Part shown: positions 44,257 through 53,716 of the stretch, one piece after another
Numbering within the stretch: position 1 is the first letter of the stretch
Layout of the letters: each line of letters starts with the position of its first letter
NCBI GenBank assembly: GCA_002127295.1
Contig: NFUV01000001.1
Location: forward strand, 2,196,641 to 2,260,640
Source of the DNA: Chitinophagaceae bacterium IBVUCB2
GTDB lineage: Bacteria; Bacteroidota; Bacteroidia; Chitinophagales; Chitinophagaceae
Length of the DNA stretch: 64,000 nucleotides
Reading direction: 5' to 3'
Notes under the pieces: model-generated
Databases searched by the model: none
What the model saw: the letters and a program-made list of their open reading frames with translations, nothing else
What the model was told of the DNA's origin: nothing
Position numbers and translations under genes: made by a program

Positions 44257-47070
44257 ATGAAGAAAATATTACTGCTTACCGCTTTACTATGGTTTATTTC
44301 AAATTTGTCCTGGTCGCAAGGAACATTAAAAGGAAAGGTGGTGGACTCCACAGGCAAATCTTTAGGCTATGCGACAATTACAGTTTTCAAAGCTTTAGAT
44401 ACAGCTATAATTACTTACCGTCTTAGCACTCCCGATGGTGATTTTAAAGTACCTGGTCTTCCATTTGATGTTAATTGCCGTGCAGTTATTTCGTACTCTG
44501 GTTATGCAGTTCACAGAAAAGAGTTTACTATTACTTCAGCACAATCAATAATTGATATTGGAACTATAACATTAGCAAACGATGCAAAATCGCTGGATGA
44601 GGTATTGTTAATTGCAGAACGACCACCAGTTATTTTTAAAAAAGATACCATTGAGTTTAATGCTTCTTCTTTTAAAACATTGCCGAATGCATTGGTGGAA
44701 GATTTATTAAAAAAACTTCCGGGTGTGATGGTTGACAAGGAAGGAAATATTATGGTAAATGGACGACCCGTGAACAGAATTTTGGTAGATGGTAAAACTT
44801 TCTTTGGCGATGACCCGAAGATGGCAACAAGAAACTTACCTGCCAACGTAATTGACAAAGTGCAGGTAACAGATGATAAAGAAGAAATGATGCGTAGTGG
44901 TGACGACAACCCCAACAACGTTGGCAAGGTTGTAAATATTACACTAAAGAAAGGAGTGAAGAAAGGCTGGTTTGGAAAAGTATATGCAGGCGCAGGCAAT
45001 AGTGACCTTTATGAGGCGGGTGGTATTGCAAATATTTATCGGGATACGTTACAACTAAGTGTACTCGGCTATGCAAATAATTTAAACCGTCCCGGCTTTA
45101 GTTATTCTGAATTAATGTCGTCGGGAGGTTTTGACAGAGTGAGAAGCAACAGTGCCAGTAATAGCATTAATAATTGGAATAATAATGGAGGAAGTGGTAT
45201 TTCGATAAACGGGATAAACTTTGGGGGATCGCAAAATTTTGGCGGTATCTCTACCAGCATTGGTGCAGGCTTTAACCTAAACCTTGCACCGAACAAAAAG
45301 AAATCGATGTACCTCCAATACTTTAATGGAAATGTAAAAGCCCCAAGAGTAAACACCACAGATATTGATCAGTTTATTAGCGATACGATAATAAATAACA
45401 ATACAAGACTGACAGGTGATATGATTACCCATGGACATAGTATTGGGGCAGGTATAAGATTAAAACCCGATTCTGTAACCAATATTCTCTTTAACGCAAG
45501 CTACCTGATAGGGATACAATACGAAGACAGGTTTAGCACCATTACGGGAAACAATAATAAAATCGGCCCATTAAGTAATGGTGAAGTGATACAAAACAAT
45601 GATGCCAATACTTATTGGTACAAGCATGGTCTTTCCATTACCCGCTTGTCAAAAACAAAGAAAGGAAGACGGTTTAATTTCAATCATAACCTGGATATTA
45701 ATAATCGCTACAACGACTATATGTCGGAGTCGGACATTAATTATTTTTATCCTGTCGTATTTGACAGTGCATATGCACAATTACGTAAGGAAAGAATACC
45801 AAGAACAGATGCGAACATAAGCTTTAACTACAGCGAACCGATTAATAAACACTTTACTATTAGAGTGGGCGGCCGTTATGAGTATAGCAAATTGAATAAT
45901 GCAGTAAGTACTTTTAACAGGAGTAGTAGTGGTAATGGAAAATTTGATGTGCTTAATACCTTGCTCAGCAGTGATTTCAGAAGAATAAGCAACCGGTTTA
46001 TTTTTAACCCGGGCTTGGAATATAAATGGAAAGACCTTGCTATTACTCCGGGTATTCGCCTGCTTCAGCAAAATGTAAATAATCGCCTGGTTAACTCGGG
46101 TGTCATTATAAAACAAGGCCAGTTTGATGTATTGCCTACATTTTCTATTGTGTACAAACAATTAAGTTTTAATTATAGCAAAGATGTGAGCTTGCCGGGC
46201 TTTAATTCATTGAACCCGGTAATAGACATCAGCAATCCATATTTTGTTTCTAAGGGAAACCCCAACCTGCTTTCTGCTAAACGAAATAATTTTTCTGTTA
46301 ACTATAATTTCAATGATGCGAAGCGGTTTATTTATGCAGGTGGGTATGCCAGTGCTACATTCACCGATAATGAAATTGTACAGAGTATTGTGGTTGATGA
46401 CAGAGGAGTACAAACATCTACGCCAGTTAATGCGAATGGAAGCAAGAACTATAGCATGAACTGGAATGTTAATAAGCAGTACAAGAACAAACAGAACGTA
46501 ATTTTTATGTGGAACACCGGCAACTGGATGGGTGTAAACAAGAGCCGTTTATTCTATAATGCAACCAATAGCTGGCAAACTACTTTTAATTATAATCACT
46601 GGTTTGGTGTTGGTTTAAATCTTGATGATAAATTTGAATGGAATGTGAACTATTCTTACGGCAAAAATTTTACACGATATACAAGTACCCAGTTCAAAAG
46701 ACAAAATATCACCTATCATTACATGAGCAATGAATTTGTGTTGCGTATGCCCAAGCATTTAATATGGGAAACACAAATTTCTTACAATAGCAATAGCAGT
46801 ATTCCTGCTGGATTGCCAAAAGAATCAATAAAATGGAATGCAGCACTGAATATCACTATGCTAAAAAATGAAGCCGGTGTATTTAAACTTGCCGCAAATG
46901 ACATTTTGAACCGTAACAATAATGTATCAATCGGAGCCAATAGAAATACAGTAACAACATCACAAGGGAATATCCTTGGTCGATATTTCCTGGCTACGTT
47001 TACATATAATGTAAGACCAGCAGGTGTCAAGAAAAAAGTGGGTGGAAGAGAGAGATTATTTATGTTCTAA
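44257..47070 (+). CDS. Outer membrane TonB-dependent-type receptor (OMP_b-brl_3)
   Basis: A 937-residue outer membrane protein: signal peptide (cleavage after WSQ near 21), a CarboxypepD_reg-like domain (LKGKVVDSTGKSLGYATITV), a plug-like region (KPPVIFKKDTIEFNAS, LPGVMVDKEGNIMVNG) and a large barrel with OMP_b-brl_3-type strand repeats to the C-terminal aromatic end. Such receptors take up large ligands using TonB/ExbBD; this one lacks an adjacent SusD partner, so it is not an ordinary PUL receptor. The ligand is unknown. It converges with TIGR02757 with a 4-base overlap. Confidence 0.85.
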   Translation: MKKILLLTALLWFISNLSWSQGTLKGKVVDSTGKSLGYATITVFKALDTAIITYRLSTPDGDFKVPGLPFDVNCRAVISYSGYAVHRKEFTITSAQSIIDIGTITLANDAKSLDEVLLIAERPPVIFKKDTIEFNASSFKTLPNALVEDLLKKLPGVMVDKEGNIMVNGRPVNRILVDGKTFFGDDPKMATRNLPANVIDKVQVTDDKEEMMRSGDDNPNNVGKVVNITLKKGVKKGWFGKVYAGAGNSDLYEAGGIANIYRDTLQLSVLGYANNLNRPGFSYSELMSSGGFDRVRSNSASNSINNWNNNGGSGISINGINFGGSQNFGGISTSIGAGFNLNLAPNKKKSMYLQYFNGNVKAPRVNTTDIDQFISDTIINNNTRLTGDMITHGHSIGAGIRLKPDSVTNILFNASYLIGIQYEDRFSTITGNNNKIGPLSNGEVIQNNDANTYWYKHGLSITRLSKTKKGRRFNFNHNLDINNRYNDYMSESDINYFYPVVFDSAYAQLRKERIPRTDANISFNYSEPINKHFTIRVGGRYEYSKLNNAVSTFNRSSSGNGKFDVLNTLLSSDFRRISNRFIFNPGLEYKWKDLAITPGIRLLQQNVNNRLVNSGVIIKQGQFDVLPTFSIVYKQLSFNYSKDVSLPGFNSLNPVIDISNPYFVSKGNPNLLSAKRNNFSVNYNFNDAKRFIYAGGYASATFTDNEIVQSIVVDDRGVQTSTPVNANGSKNYSMNWNVNKQYKNKQNVIFMWNTGNWMGVNKSRLFYNATNSWQTTFNYNHWFGVGLNLDDKFEWNVNYSYGKNFTRYTSTQFKRQNITYHYMSNEFVLRMPKHLIWETQISYNSNSSIPAGLPKESIKWNAALNITMLKNEAGVFKLAANDILNRNNNVSIGANRNTVTTSQGNILGRYFLATFTYNVRPAGVKKKVGGRERLFMF

Positions 47071-47831
47071 TATTTCTCCATCACTCCAAGACTGAATAAG
47101 GCGAAATCATATTTCACCGGGTCGTCCTTATCAAATTTTCGAAGTTGTTCGGTTAGTTCCAGCGCCGCTTGCCAATCTGTTTGCTTCCGGGTTAGTAGAT
47201 TAAAATGACGGGCAACTCTGGCTACATGCAGATCGATCGGGCAGATCAATTGAGAAGGGGAGATGTTTTTCCAGATTCCGAAGTCAACACCTGTAGTATC
47301 TTGTCGCACCATCCAGCGTAGATACATATTTAATCTTTTGCAAGCAGATTGCCTGTCTGGGGTTGCAACATGTTTTCTGGTTCTTTCAGCTACATGTTCA
47401 AGGGAGAAAAAATAATTATGGAACCCACTCAGCATTTCTTCCATGGAATTACCATGCATGGCAAAAGCTGTTTCCAGAGTTTTGTGTTTGCTATAATGTG
47501 ATTGTAAAAAGCTGACAAAGTACAACAGGTCGGTTGAATTAAATGTGCGATGCTTAAATTCCAGTAATCGTTTTAATGCAGCTGTATTATGGTTTATACA
47601 AAAATCATATGGTGCATTATCCATTAACTGCATTAATTCATTCGACTTATTGATGATAGTGGTGCGATTGCCCCAGGCAAAAATGGCAGCAAACAAACCG
47701 GCGATTTCAATATCTTGTTTTTTAGAAAACCGGTGTGGCACGGAGATGGGGTCATCTTTTATAAAAGAGGACTGGTTATACTCATAAACTTTACTGTTTA
47801 AAAAATCTAAAAGTGAATTTGCAACCGGCAT
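47067..47831 (-). CDS. TIGR02757 family protein
   Basis: A 254-residue protein of the TIGR02757 family, distantly related to helix-hairpin-helix DNA glycosylases: AAIFAWGNRTTIINKSNELM, RLNMYLRWMVRQD, and ICPIDLHVARVARHFN match the conserved segments. It has no tested function; a DNA or nucleic acid role is inferred from the fold. The ATG at 47831 (MPVANSLLDF) is chosen; the upstream codons belong to the long hairpin region. Its stop overlaps the receptor gene by 4 bp. Confidence 0.85.
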   Translation of the reverse strand: MPVANSLLDFLNSKVYEYNQSSFIKDDPISVPHRFSKKQDIEIAGLFAAIFAWGNRTTIINKSNELMQLMDNAPYDFCINHNTAALKRLLEFKHRTFNSTDLLYFVSFLQSHYSKHKTLETAFAMHGNSMEEMLSGFHNYFFSLEHVAERTRKHVATPDRQSACKRLNMYLRWMVRQDTTGVDFGIWKNISPSQLICPIDLHVARVARHFNLLTRKQTDWQAALELTEQLRKFDKDDPVKYDFALFSLGVMEKY

Positions 47832-47909
47832 ATTACTATTATCATTCAAAAACTTGTTGTGAATGAGAAAGCAAAGTTGCAGGAAATTAATTGTGGCGAA
47901 TTGATTTTT

Positions 47910-47976
47910 CTCACAGAGACGCAAAGTCATAACAAAACTTTTTAAGTTCTATTTTATGACGTTGCGTCTCTGCGAG
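47910..47976. repeat. Long imperfect hairpin with cacagagacgcaaag arm
   Basis: Left arm CTCACAGAGACGCAAAGTC (starting 47910) and right arm GACGTTGCGTCTCTGCGAG (ending 47976) pair over more than 20 positions with two mismatches, joined by an A/T-rich loop of about 20 nt. It lies between two minus-strand genes. The cagagacgcaaag sequence is one I recognise as an interspersed element in diverse bacterial genomes; it may also terminate the head-GIN transcript. Confidence 0.75.
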
Positions 47977-47981
47977 GGTTT

Positions 47982-48638
47982 TTATTTTGGTATCACGGCA
48001 CCACTTCCTGTAATGTTGGTTGTTATTACAGGGGTTCCCCGATAATATACATTACCGCTGCCGGTGATTTTTGCTTTCAGTTGGCTGTTTGCAGTTATTT
48101 CTGTGTTTCCACTTCCCGAAATAGTTGCGTCTGCTTTGTCAGCTACCAGGTTTAATGTATAAATATTCCCACTACCTTGAATTTTGGAAGTAAAATTTTG
48201 AGTAGTGCCGCTGCTAAAATGAATAGTTCCTGAGCCAGAAATGCTGGCATTAAAATCGGTGTTGCCATTAAAAGCCCCGCTGGTCGTAATATTTCCAGAG
48301 CCGAATAAACTAAGACCGTTTAATACAGGCAATGTGATGAATACTTCAGTATTATCATTCTTTATATTCACATTTTGCTTGTAACCAAGTTGCAGGGTGT
48401 TGTTCACCAACTTGGTTTCATAGTAGGGCAGCAAATTACTATATCCCTTTACCTCTACTTTAAAAGTAGCTCCCTGGTTAATATACACATTCGTACTTCC
48501 CGAAGCAGTTATAGCAGTAAAATTGCTGATTGACCTGGTCTCAGTAATAGTAGATCCATTTCCAGAAATCCGTTCTTTTGAACATGCAGACAATGCCAAT
48601 GTGACGCTGATAACTACAATTGATAATCCTTTTTTCAT
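47982..48638 (-). CDS. Head-GIN domain lipoprotein (DUF2807)
   Basis: A 218-residue lipoprotein: lipobox ALSAC (Cys near 19), then SISNFTAITASGSTNVYINQG and a beta-solenoid of repeated short G-S-G-N/T motifs (GSGNITTSG, GSGTIHFSSG, GSGNIYTLN, GSGNTEIT, GSGNVYYRG, GSGAV) every 20 or so residues, as in putative auto-transporter adhesin head-GIN domains. Likely anchored at the envelope. Function unknown, adhesion suspected. Single-gene unit ending in the long hairpin. Confidence 0.88.
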   Translation of the reverse strand: MKKGLSIVVISVTLALSACSKERISGNGSTITETRSISNFTAITASGSTNVYINQGATFKVEVKGYSNLLPYYETKLVNNTLQLGYKQNVNIKNDNTEVFITLPVLNGLSLFGSGNITTSGAFNGNTDFNASISGSGTIHFSSGTTQNFTSKIQGSGNIYTLNLVADKADATISGSGNTEITANSQLKAKITGSGNVYYRGTPVITTNITGSGAVIPK

Positions 48639-48808
48639 AACAATGGTTTAATAGTTTAAATAAATAATTTCCATAGGTATAACGCAAAATTATAACCACT
48701 AAAAAGGGACTTTAGGCCCAAGGGTGGAGACTACAACATGAATAAGGAAGAAAAATGGGTGAAGTATGAAAACTTGCTGATGAAAATCCGGGAAACTTAA
48801 AAGAGGGC

Positions 48809-49735
48809 CTACTTATTTAACCACTCTTTAAAGGCAGGAGCTCTTTTTTGGCTGATGATGACACTATCGTCATACGCCGGAATGAGGTGGACTTCGAGCT
48901 TTCCATTTTCCTCATTGGTGAAATAATGGCAGGCTTTCAGGTTAATAATGAACTGGCGGTTGGCCCTGAAAAAAAGAGTTTCTTCCAACAATTTCATCAG
49001 CTCATCCAGCGAATGATTCAATAGATAGGTCTCAGATTGGAATGTTTTTAACGTGGTGTAGTTGCCATCTTTATAAAAATAGGCGATGTTTTCAACAGGA
49101 ATTGGTATGTTTTTGTTGCCCGACACGGCTACCAATATTTTTATTTTATTGGTACTGCTACTTTCCGTAAAGTCGGTGTCTTCCTCTTTTATATCAGCCA
49201 CTATTTTTTCAGGTAGCGTGGGTATTACATCTGAACCGGTCTTTACATTTTGCAACGTAAATAATTGTTCCTTTAATGACATCAATTCACGGTTACTCTT
49301 TTTACTTTCCCGGTAAAAGAAGTAACCAACATACACAACGTTCCAGAAAAGAATAAATAAAACTGAGATTGGGAATTCAGTGTAAAAAAATTGAACTTCC
49401 TCTTTTTTAAACCCCAGCAACACTATAAGATAAGTATACATAAAGGCCAGTACAAAAATGGCCGGGATGGCAACAGCAGCTATTAATTGATATAATAGGC
49501 GGGTAGCAAAATATTTATTCCACGGGTATTGCTCATCCAGATAAGCGGTAATAATATTTACTGAAGAAGTGGTAATGAAAGTTAGGGCAAAACCTGCCAG
49601 CACATCCGCAACAAAGTATTTTCCTTTAACAATATCACTGATAGAATCGCTTCCAAGAAATACAAAAAAGAAAGCCAGTAATACAGATACCCCCAATCGT
49701 AACCAGAAGTCACGGTATGCAGAAATCTTTGGCAT
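48809..49735 (-). CDS. Membrane LytTR-type transcriptional regulator
   Basis: A 308-residue protein: four hydrophobic segments (residues 12-150), a linker and a C-terminal LytTR DNA-binding domain (residues about 205-305: GNKNIPIPVENIAYFYKDGNY, FFRANRQFIINLKACHYF). It has no receiver or kinase domain, so the membrane part may sense directly. Its ATG overlaps the stop of the PLP-enzyme gene by one base (TAATG), so the two are translationally coupled. Likely a membrane-controlled transcription factor; target unknown. Confidence 0.88.
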   Translation of the reverse strand: MPKISAYRDFWLRLGVSVLLAFFFVFLGSDSISDIVKGKYFVADVLAGFALTFITTSSVNIITAYLDEQYPWNKYFATRLLYQLIAAVAIPAIFVLAFMYTYLIVLLGFKKEEVQFFYTEFPISVLFILFWNVVYVGYFFYRESKKSNRELMSLKEQLFTLQNVKTGSDVIPTLPEKIVADIKEEDTDFTESSSTNKIKILVAVSGNKNIPIPVENIAYFYKDGNYTTLKTFQSETYLLNHSLDELMKLLEETLFFRANRQFIINLKACHYFTNEENGKLEVHLIPAYDDSVIISQKRAPAFKEWLNK

Positions 49736-50874
49736 TACCCAATGGCTTTTTTCAAATCTTCAATTAAATCATCAGCATCTTCAATGCCTACACTTAGGCG
49801 AATCAGTGAATCACTCAGGCCATTTTTAATTCTTTCTTCCCTTGGAATAGAAGCATGTGTCATAGATGCCGGATGATTGATTAATGACTCAACACCTCCT
49901 AAACTTTCTGCCAGCGAAAATAAATGGGTAGATGATAAAACTCTTTTTGCCTCCTCCACACTATCATTTTTTAATTCAAAAGAAATCATCCCCCCAAAAT
50001 CCCGCATTTGCTTTTTTGCAATTGCATAACCGGGATGGTCTTCAAAACCTGGCCAGTATACTTTCGCCACTTTAGGATGATTGCGGAGCCAATTGGCAAT
50101 GATCTTTCCATTTTCACAATGGGCTTTCATGCGTACCCCCAATGTTTTTATTCCTCTTAATACTAAAAAGCAATCCATTGGTCCTGGTACCGCACCACAA
50201 CTTTTTTGCAGGAAGTATAATTTCTCTCTCAGGTCAGCATCATTCATTACCAAACAACCTTGGATAACATCGCTATGGCCACCAAGATATTTGGTAACAG
50301 AATGCATTACAATATCAGCACCAAGATCAAGTGGGTTTTGCAAATAAGGGGAAGCAAAAGTATTGTCAACACAAACCAGTATGTTTTGTTTTTTAGCAAG
50401 AGCTGACACTGCTTCAATATCACAAATATTCATCAATGGGTTAGTAGGTGTTTCAAGCCAAATCAGTTTTGTATTGCTGTTGATGTATTTGCTGATATTG
50501 TCAACGCTGTGCATATCCACATAATGAAACTTGATACCAAATTTTTCAAAAACTTTGGTAAAGAGGCGATAAGTACCACCGTACATATCATTGCCACAAA
50601 TAACTTCATCCCCGGGGCCTAATAATTTTATCACGGCATCTGTTGCAGCAACGCCACTACTGAAAGCAAGCCCAAACTTTCCATTTTCGATTATTGCTAA
50701 TGCTTCTTCTAATGCTTTGCGGGTTGGATTCTGACTACGGGCATATTCAAAACCTTTGTTTTTGCCAGGAGCTTCCTGCACATAAGTAGAAGTCTGGTAA
50801 ATAGGGGTCATAATAGCACCGGTAGAAGGGTCAGGAGTGGCGCCGGCATGTATAAATTTGGTAGCAAGTTTCAT
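49735..50874 (-). CDS. Cystathionine gamma-synthase/lyase-type PLP enzyme
   Basis: A 379-residue Cys/Met-metabolism PLP enzyme. The cofactor lysine is in MHSVTKYLGGHSDVIQG, with SSGVAATDA and VCVDNTFASPYLQ before it and SLGGVESLINHPASMTHASIP near the end. The family includes cystathionine gamma-synthase (metB), gamma-lyase and homocysteine/O-acetylhomoserine enzymes; which reaction applies cannot be fixed. The ATG at 50874 is chosen over a start 19 codons upstream. Downstream, coupled by TAATG, is a LytTR regulator. Confidence 0.9.
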   Translation of the reverse strand: MKLATKFIHAGATPDPSTGAIMTPIYQTSTYVQEAPGKNKGFEYARSQNPTRKALEEALAIIENGKFGLAFSSGVAATDAVIKLLGPGDEVICGNDMYGGTYRLFTKVFEKFGIKFHYVDMHSVDNISKYINSNTKLIWLETPTNPLMNICDIEAVSALAKKQNILVCVDNTFASPYLQNPLDLGADIVMHSVTKYLGGHSDVIQGCLVMNDADLREKLYFLQKSCGAVPGPMDCFLVLRGIKTLGVRMKAHCENGKIIANWLRNHPKVAKVYWPGFEDHPGYAIAKKQMRDFGGMISFELKNDSVEEAKRVLSSTHLFSLAESLGGVESLINHPASMTHASIPREERIKNGLSDSLIRLSVGIEDADDLIEDLKKAIG

Positions 50875-50932
50875 AATAATAATATTGAGGGTGCAAAGAT
50901 GTGAAATATCGGGCATAATAGTAGTATCCATT

Positions 50933-50979
50933 TATGCCGTTCATCCGGCATAGTAAGTCTTTAACAACTGCTTAGCAGT
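50933..50979. promoter_or_regulatory. Two inverted repeats upstream of the PLP-enzyme operon
   Basis: TATGCCG-ttcatc-CGGCATA (50933-50952) and ACTGCT-t-AGCAGT (50967-50979) are perfect inverted repeats 59 and 93 bases before the ATG at 50874. They could be operators for this operon or for the divergent PepSY-like gene. No SAM riboswitch fold was found. Confidence 0.35.
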
Positions 50980-51161
50980 AAATAAAATGAGGGTTCAGCA
51001 TTCAAAATTTTCCTTTGGGACAGTCTTTTCTACCATTCGGTAGTTTTTATCATTTCCATTTTTTTTCTGGCCTTTGCCAATCGTACCAAACCACTTGTAA
51101 ACAGCTATACATGATAGTAGCTTTTCATCTGAATCATTTAATCAACTTAAAGTATTTAGCC

Positions 51162-51620
51162 ATGAAAAAAGTATTGTACCTCGCAGTATTGCTGATAAGT
51201 TTGTCAGCAACTGCCACAACCCCTCCTGAAATAAGCGAAAAAGTAATCAAAGCATTTAATGAAACATTTACTGAAGCAGAAAATGTAAGCTGGCAAGAGT
51301 TAGATAACAGTTGCCAGGCAGATTTTAAAGTAAGTGAGATGCGGGTACGGGCCACTTATGACAACGATGGAAATTTATTAAAAACTACAAAGTATTACGG
51401 GGAAAAAGATTTGCCATCAAATATAATTGCCAAGTTAAAAATAAAATATGCTGGTAAGCAAATTTCCGGAGTAACTGAAATAGTAACGGAAAGTGATATT
51501 GCTTATCATATAGTATTGAAAGATGAGAAGAACTGGTATTGGGTAGAGTCAACGCCATATGGAAGTCTTACATTGACCCAGAAACTGAAAAGAGGAGAGC
51601 CAAGGGCTTCAGGGTTTTAA
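51162..51620 (+). CDS. PepSY-like secreted protein, copy 1
   Basis: A 152-residue periplasmic protein with signal peptide (residues 1-20, cleavage near ATA) and two BLIP/PepSY-like half-domains (KVIKAFNETFTEAENVSWQ, FKVSEMRVRATYDNDGNLL). It is related to the protein at 56906-57343, which starts the same way. Typical role: periplasmic protein of unknown function. The ATG at 51162 is chosen, as the upstream 49 codons lack meaning. Confidence 0.75.
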   Translation: MKKVLYLAVLLISLSATATTPPEISEKVIKAFNETFTEAENVSWQELDNSCQADFKVSEMRVRATYDNDGNLLKTTKYYGEKDLPSNIIAKLKIKYAGKQISGVTEIVTESDIAYHIVLKDEKNWYWVESTPYGSLTLTQKLKRGEPRASGF

Positions 51621-51627
51621 AATCTTA

Positions 51628-51702
51628 TTACCACAGGGGAACGGGGTATTTACAAAGAATAAAATTATTCTTCTATAAATTACTTTGTTTTCTCTGTGGT
51701 AA
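51628..51702. repeat. Long hairpin with TTACCACAG/CTGTGGTAA arms
   Basis: Perfect 9-bp outer arms TTACCACAG (51628-51636) and CTGTGGTAA (51694-51702), with an inner ACAAAG/CTTTGT pairing and an AAGAATAA/TTATTCTT core. It lies between two convergent genes and can act as a bidirectional terminator. It resembles the CTGTGGT-type interspersed elements seen in other genomes. Confidence 0.75.
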
Positions 51703-51714
51703 AAATTAAAAGGA

Positions 51715-53562
51715 TTAAATAAAAGCTGCGGCTGATAAATATCGCCAATCATAATTATCTGCCTCATGTGAGGCTAATGGTTTGATTGGTTTTTCCAACA
51801 CAGCCGCTTGCAATATTTTTTCTGCTATCAGTTTTTTTCTTGCCTCACGGATGGCATCTTGCACCTGGTTATTACTCATCCAGTTTTTTTGAGGTGGTTC
51901 GAAGCCAACTTTTTCTTTTCGCCAAACAATAGCTTCAGGGAGTTTTTCTTTCATGGTTTCCCGGAGTATCCATTTAGTCCAGCCATTGCGGATTTTAAAA
52001 TTGGCTGGTAAAGAAAAAATAAACTCTACTAATTCATGCGAAAGAAATGGCAACCGTACTTCTCTGCCATGTGCCATTGCATTTCTATCGGCATAGCGAA
52101 GCAACTCTTCTAAACCATGTACACAAGTATTAAAATGTAATACACCATTTAAGGTAAAATGCTCCGGTGTAGTATAGTAGGCTTCTTTGCTTTGAAGTTT
52201 TACAAAATCTTTTGTAAAGTCTTCATGCCGGATTGCTTTTAATAAATATTGATTTTCCAATGCCACAGTCGCAACAGCCGGAAAGTAAGCCGCAACCATA
52301 TTTTTAAAATCAAATTTTTCCTGCAAGCCCAATGCATTTGCAGCTTTTAATTCTTTACTACGAAATAATTTTCTGTTGCGGAATAATTCCTGCCAGTACC
52401 ATTTGTAATATTTACTATAACCAGCTAAGGTTTCATCAGCACCCTGCCCGTCAAGTAATACTTTTACATTCTGCTGTTTTGCTAGTTCAAATACTTTGTA
52501 TTGCGCATAAATACTTGCAGAACCAAAAGGTTCTTCCTGGTGATAGCATAGGTTGTTCCAATCTACTAATAACTCATTGGAAGAAAGGCTTACGGTATGT
52601 TGTTGTAGTTTGTATTGGTTTACGACTTGTTGTGAAAATGAAAGTTCATCTTTCTCAAAACCAGGAAAAATTGCCGTAAATGCTTCCGGTTGGTAGGAAA
52701 GGCTTTTTGCATCAGTAATAGCTGCAATAACTGAAGAACTATCCAATCCGCCACTTAATGAGGTGCCAATGGATACATCACTTCTTAATCTTCTTTTTAT
52801 GGAGATTGAAAAAAGCTGGGCAAACTGCTCCATAGCTTCCCTATCTGTTATTTTTTTATTTTGCTTTTCAGGATCGATGTCCCAATATTGTTCAATACTT
52901 AATTCTTTTTGCGGCAATGAATAAAAAAGACAGGATGCTACCGGTAACTTTTGTATGTTTTCGTAAAAAGTTTCTTCTGGCCTTGCCGGGTTATCGGTAT
53001 AACCGATAGTAATAAAATTGAAAAGCATTTTTTGATTGGCAATCTTTTCTATACCTGCGGCCCAAAGTGCTTTCATTTCTGAAGCAAACAATAATTGTTG
53101 CCCGTCAAAAAAATAGAAAAATGGTTTTTCTCCAAACCTGTCTCTTGCAGCAAAAAGCTGTTGTTCTTTTTCATCCCATATGGCAAAAGCAAACATGCCG
53201 TCAAAATAATCTATGCATTCGTCCTGCCAACAATCATAAGCAGCAGTAATTACTTCTGTATCGGTTTGTGATTGGAAAGAGTATCCTTTTTTTTGCAGGA
53301 TTTCTCTTAATTCGATGTAATTATAGATCTCACCATTATGGATGATGGTGTAACGGTTCATGTACAGCATTGGTTGCTGTCCCGCATTACTAAGGTCTAT
53401 AATAGAAAGGCGGCGATGGCCGAGAAAAACAGTATTCGCTTCGTTGTGCCACAATCCTTCACCATCCGGCCCACGATGGGCCAATGCAGCTGTCATTTTT
53501 TTCAGATGTACTACATTACGTTCTGAAGGATTTGATTGTATGATGCCGGCAATGCCACACAT
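51715..53562 (-). CDS. asnB: Asparagine synthase (glutamine-hydrolysing)
   Basis: A 615-residue class II amidotransferase. Nucleophile Cys2 (MCGIAGII), RLSIIDL and HNGEIYNY in the glutaminase domain, then the synthetase domain with the PP-loop S-G-G-L-D-S-S and GQGADETLAGYSKYY. Converts Asp, Gln and ATP into Asn. In this phylum several asnB-like proteins sit in surface-polysaccharide loci, so the product could also be an amidated sugar, but no such genes are adjacent here. Confidence 0.92.
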   Translation of the reverse strand: MCGIAGIIQSNPSERNVVHLKKMTAALAHRGPDGEGLWHNEANTVFLGHRRLSIIDLSNAGQQPMLYMNRYTIIHNGEIYNYIELREILQKKGYSFQSQTDTEVITAAYDCWQDECIDYFDGMFAFAIWDEKEQQLFAARDRFGEKPFFYFFDGQQLLFASEMKALWAAGIEKIANQKMLFNFITIGYTDNPARPEETFYENIQKLPVASCLFYSLPQKELSIEQYWDIDPEKQNKKITDREAMEQFAQLFSISIKRRLRSDVSIGTSLSGGLDSSSVIAAITDAKSLSYQPEAFTAIFPGFEKDELSFSQQVVNQYKLQQHTVSLSSNELLVDWNNLCYHQEEPFGSASIYAQYKVFELAKQQNVKVLLDGQGADETLAGYSKYYKWYWQELFRNRKLFRSKELKAANALGLQEKFDFKNMVAAYFPAVATVALENQYLLKAIRHEDFTKDFVKLQSKEAYYTTPEHFTLNGVLHFNTCVHGLEELLRYADRNAMAHGREVRLPFLSHELVEFIFSLPANFKIRNGWTKWILRETMKEKLPEAIVWRKEKVGFEPPQKNWMSNNQVQDAIREARKKLIAEKILQAAVLEKPIKPLASHEADNYDWRYLSAAAFI

Positions 53563-53716
53563 GTTGTAAATATCTGTAATAGTTTTGGGTTATCCTCATC
53601 CTAACTATAACTCTGCCTGATATATTGACTTGATATTGGAGTGCTGAGTATTGAGATGTGTTATATGTGTTTAACGCAAGAGAAGATGCTTTGTGAATGG
53701 GAGCTTGGAAACAATT

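Noticed and set aside
48738..48800. Twenty-codon open frame MNKEEKWVKYENLLMKIRET between two minus-strand genes
   Set aside because: No promoter or comparative support, and a frame of this length occurs by chance.
50875..51161. SAM riboswitch upstream of the PLP sulfur enzyme
   Set aside because: The region has two short palindromes but no SAM-I or SAM-II core or pseudoknot.
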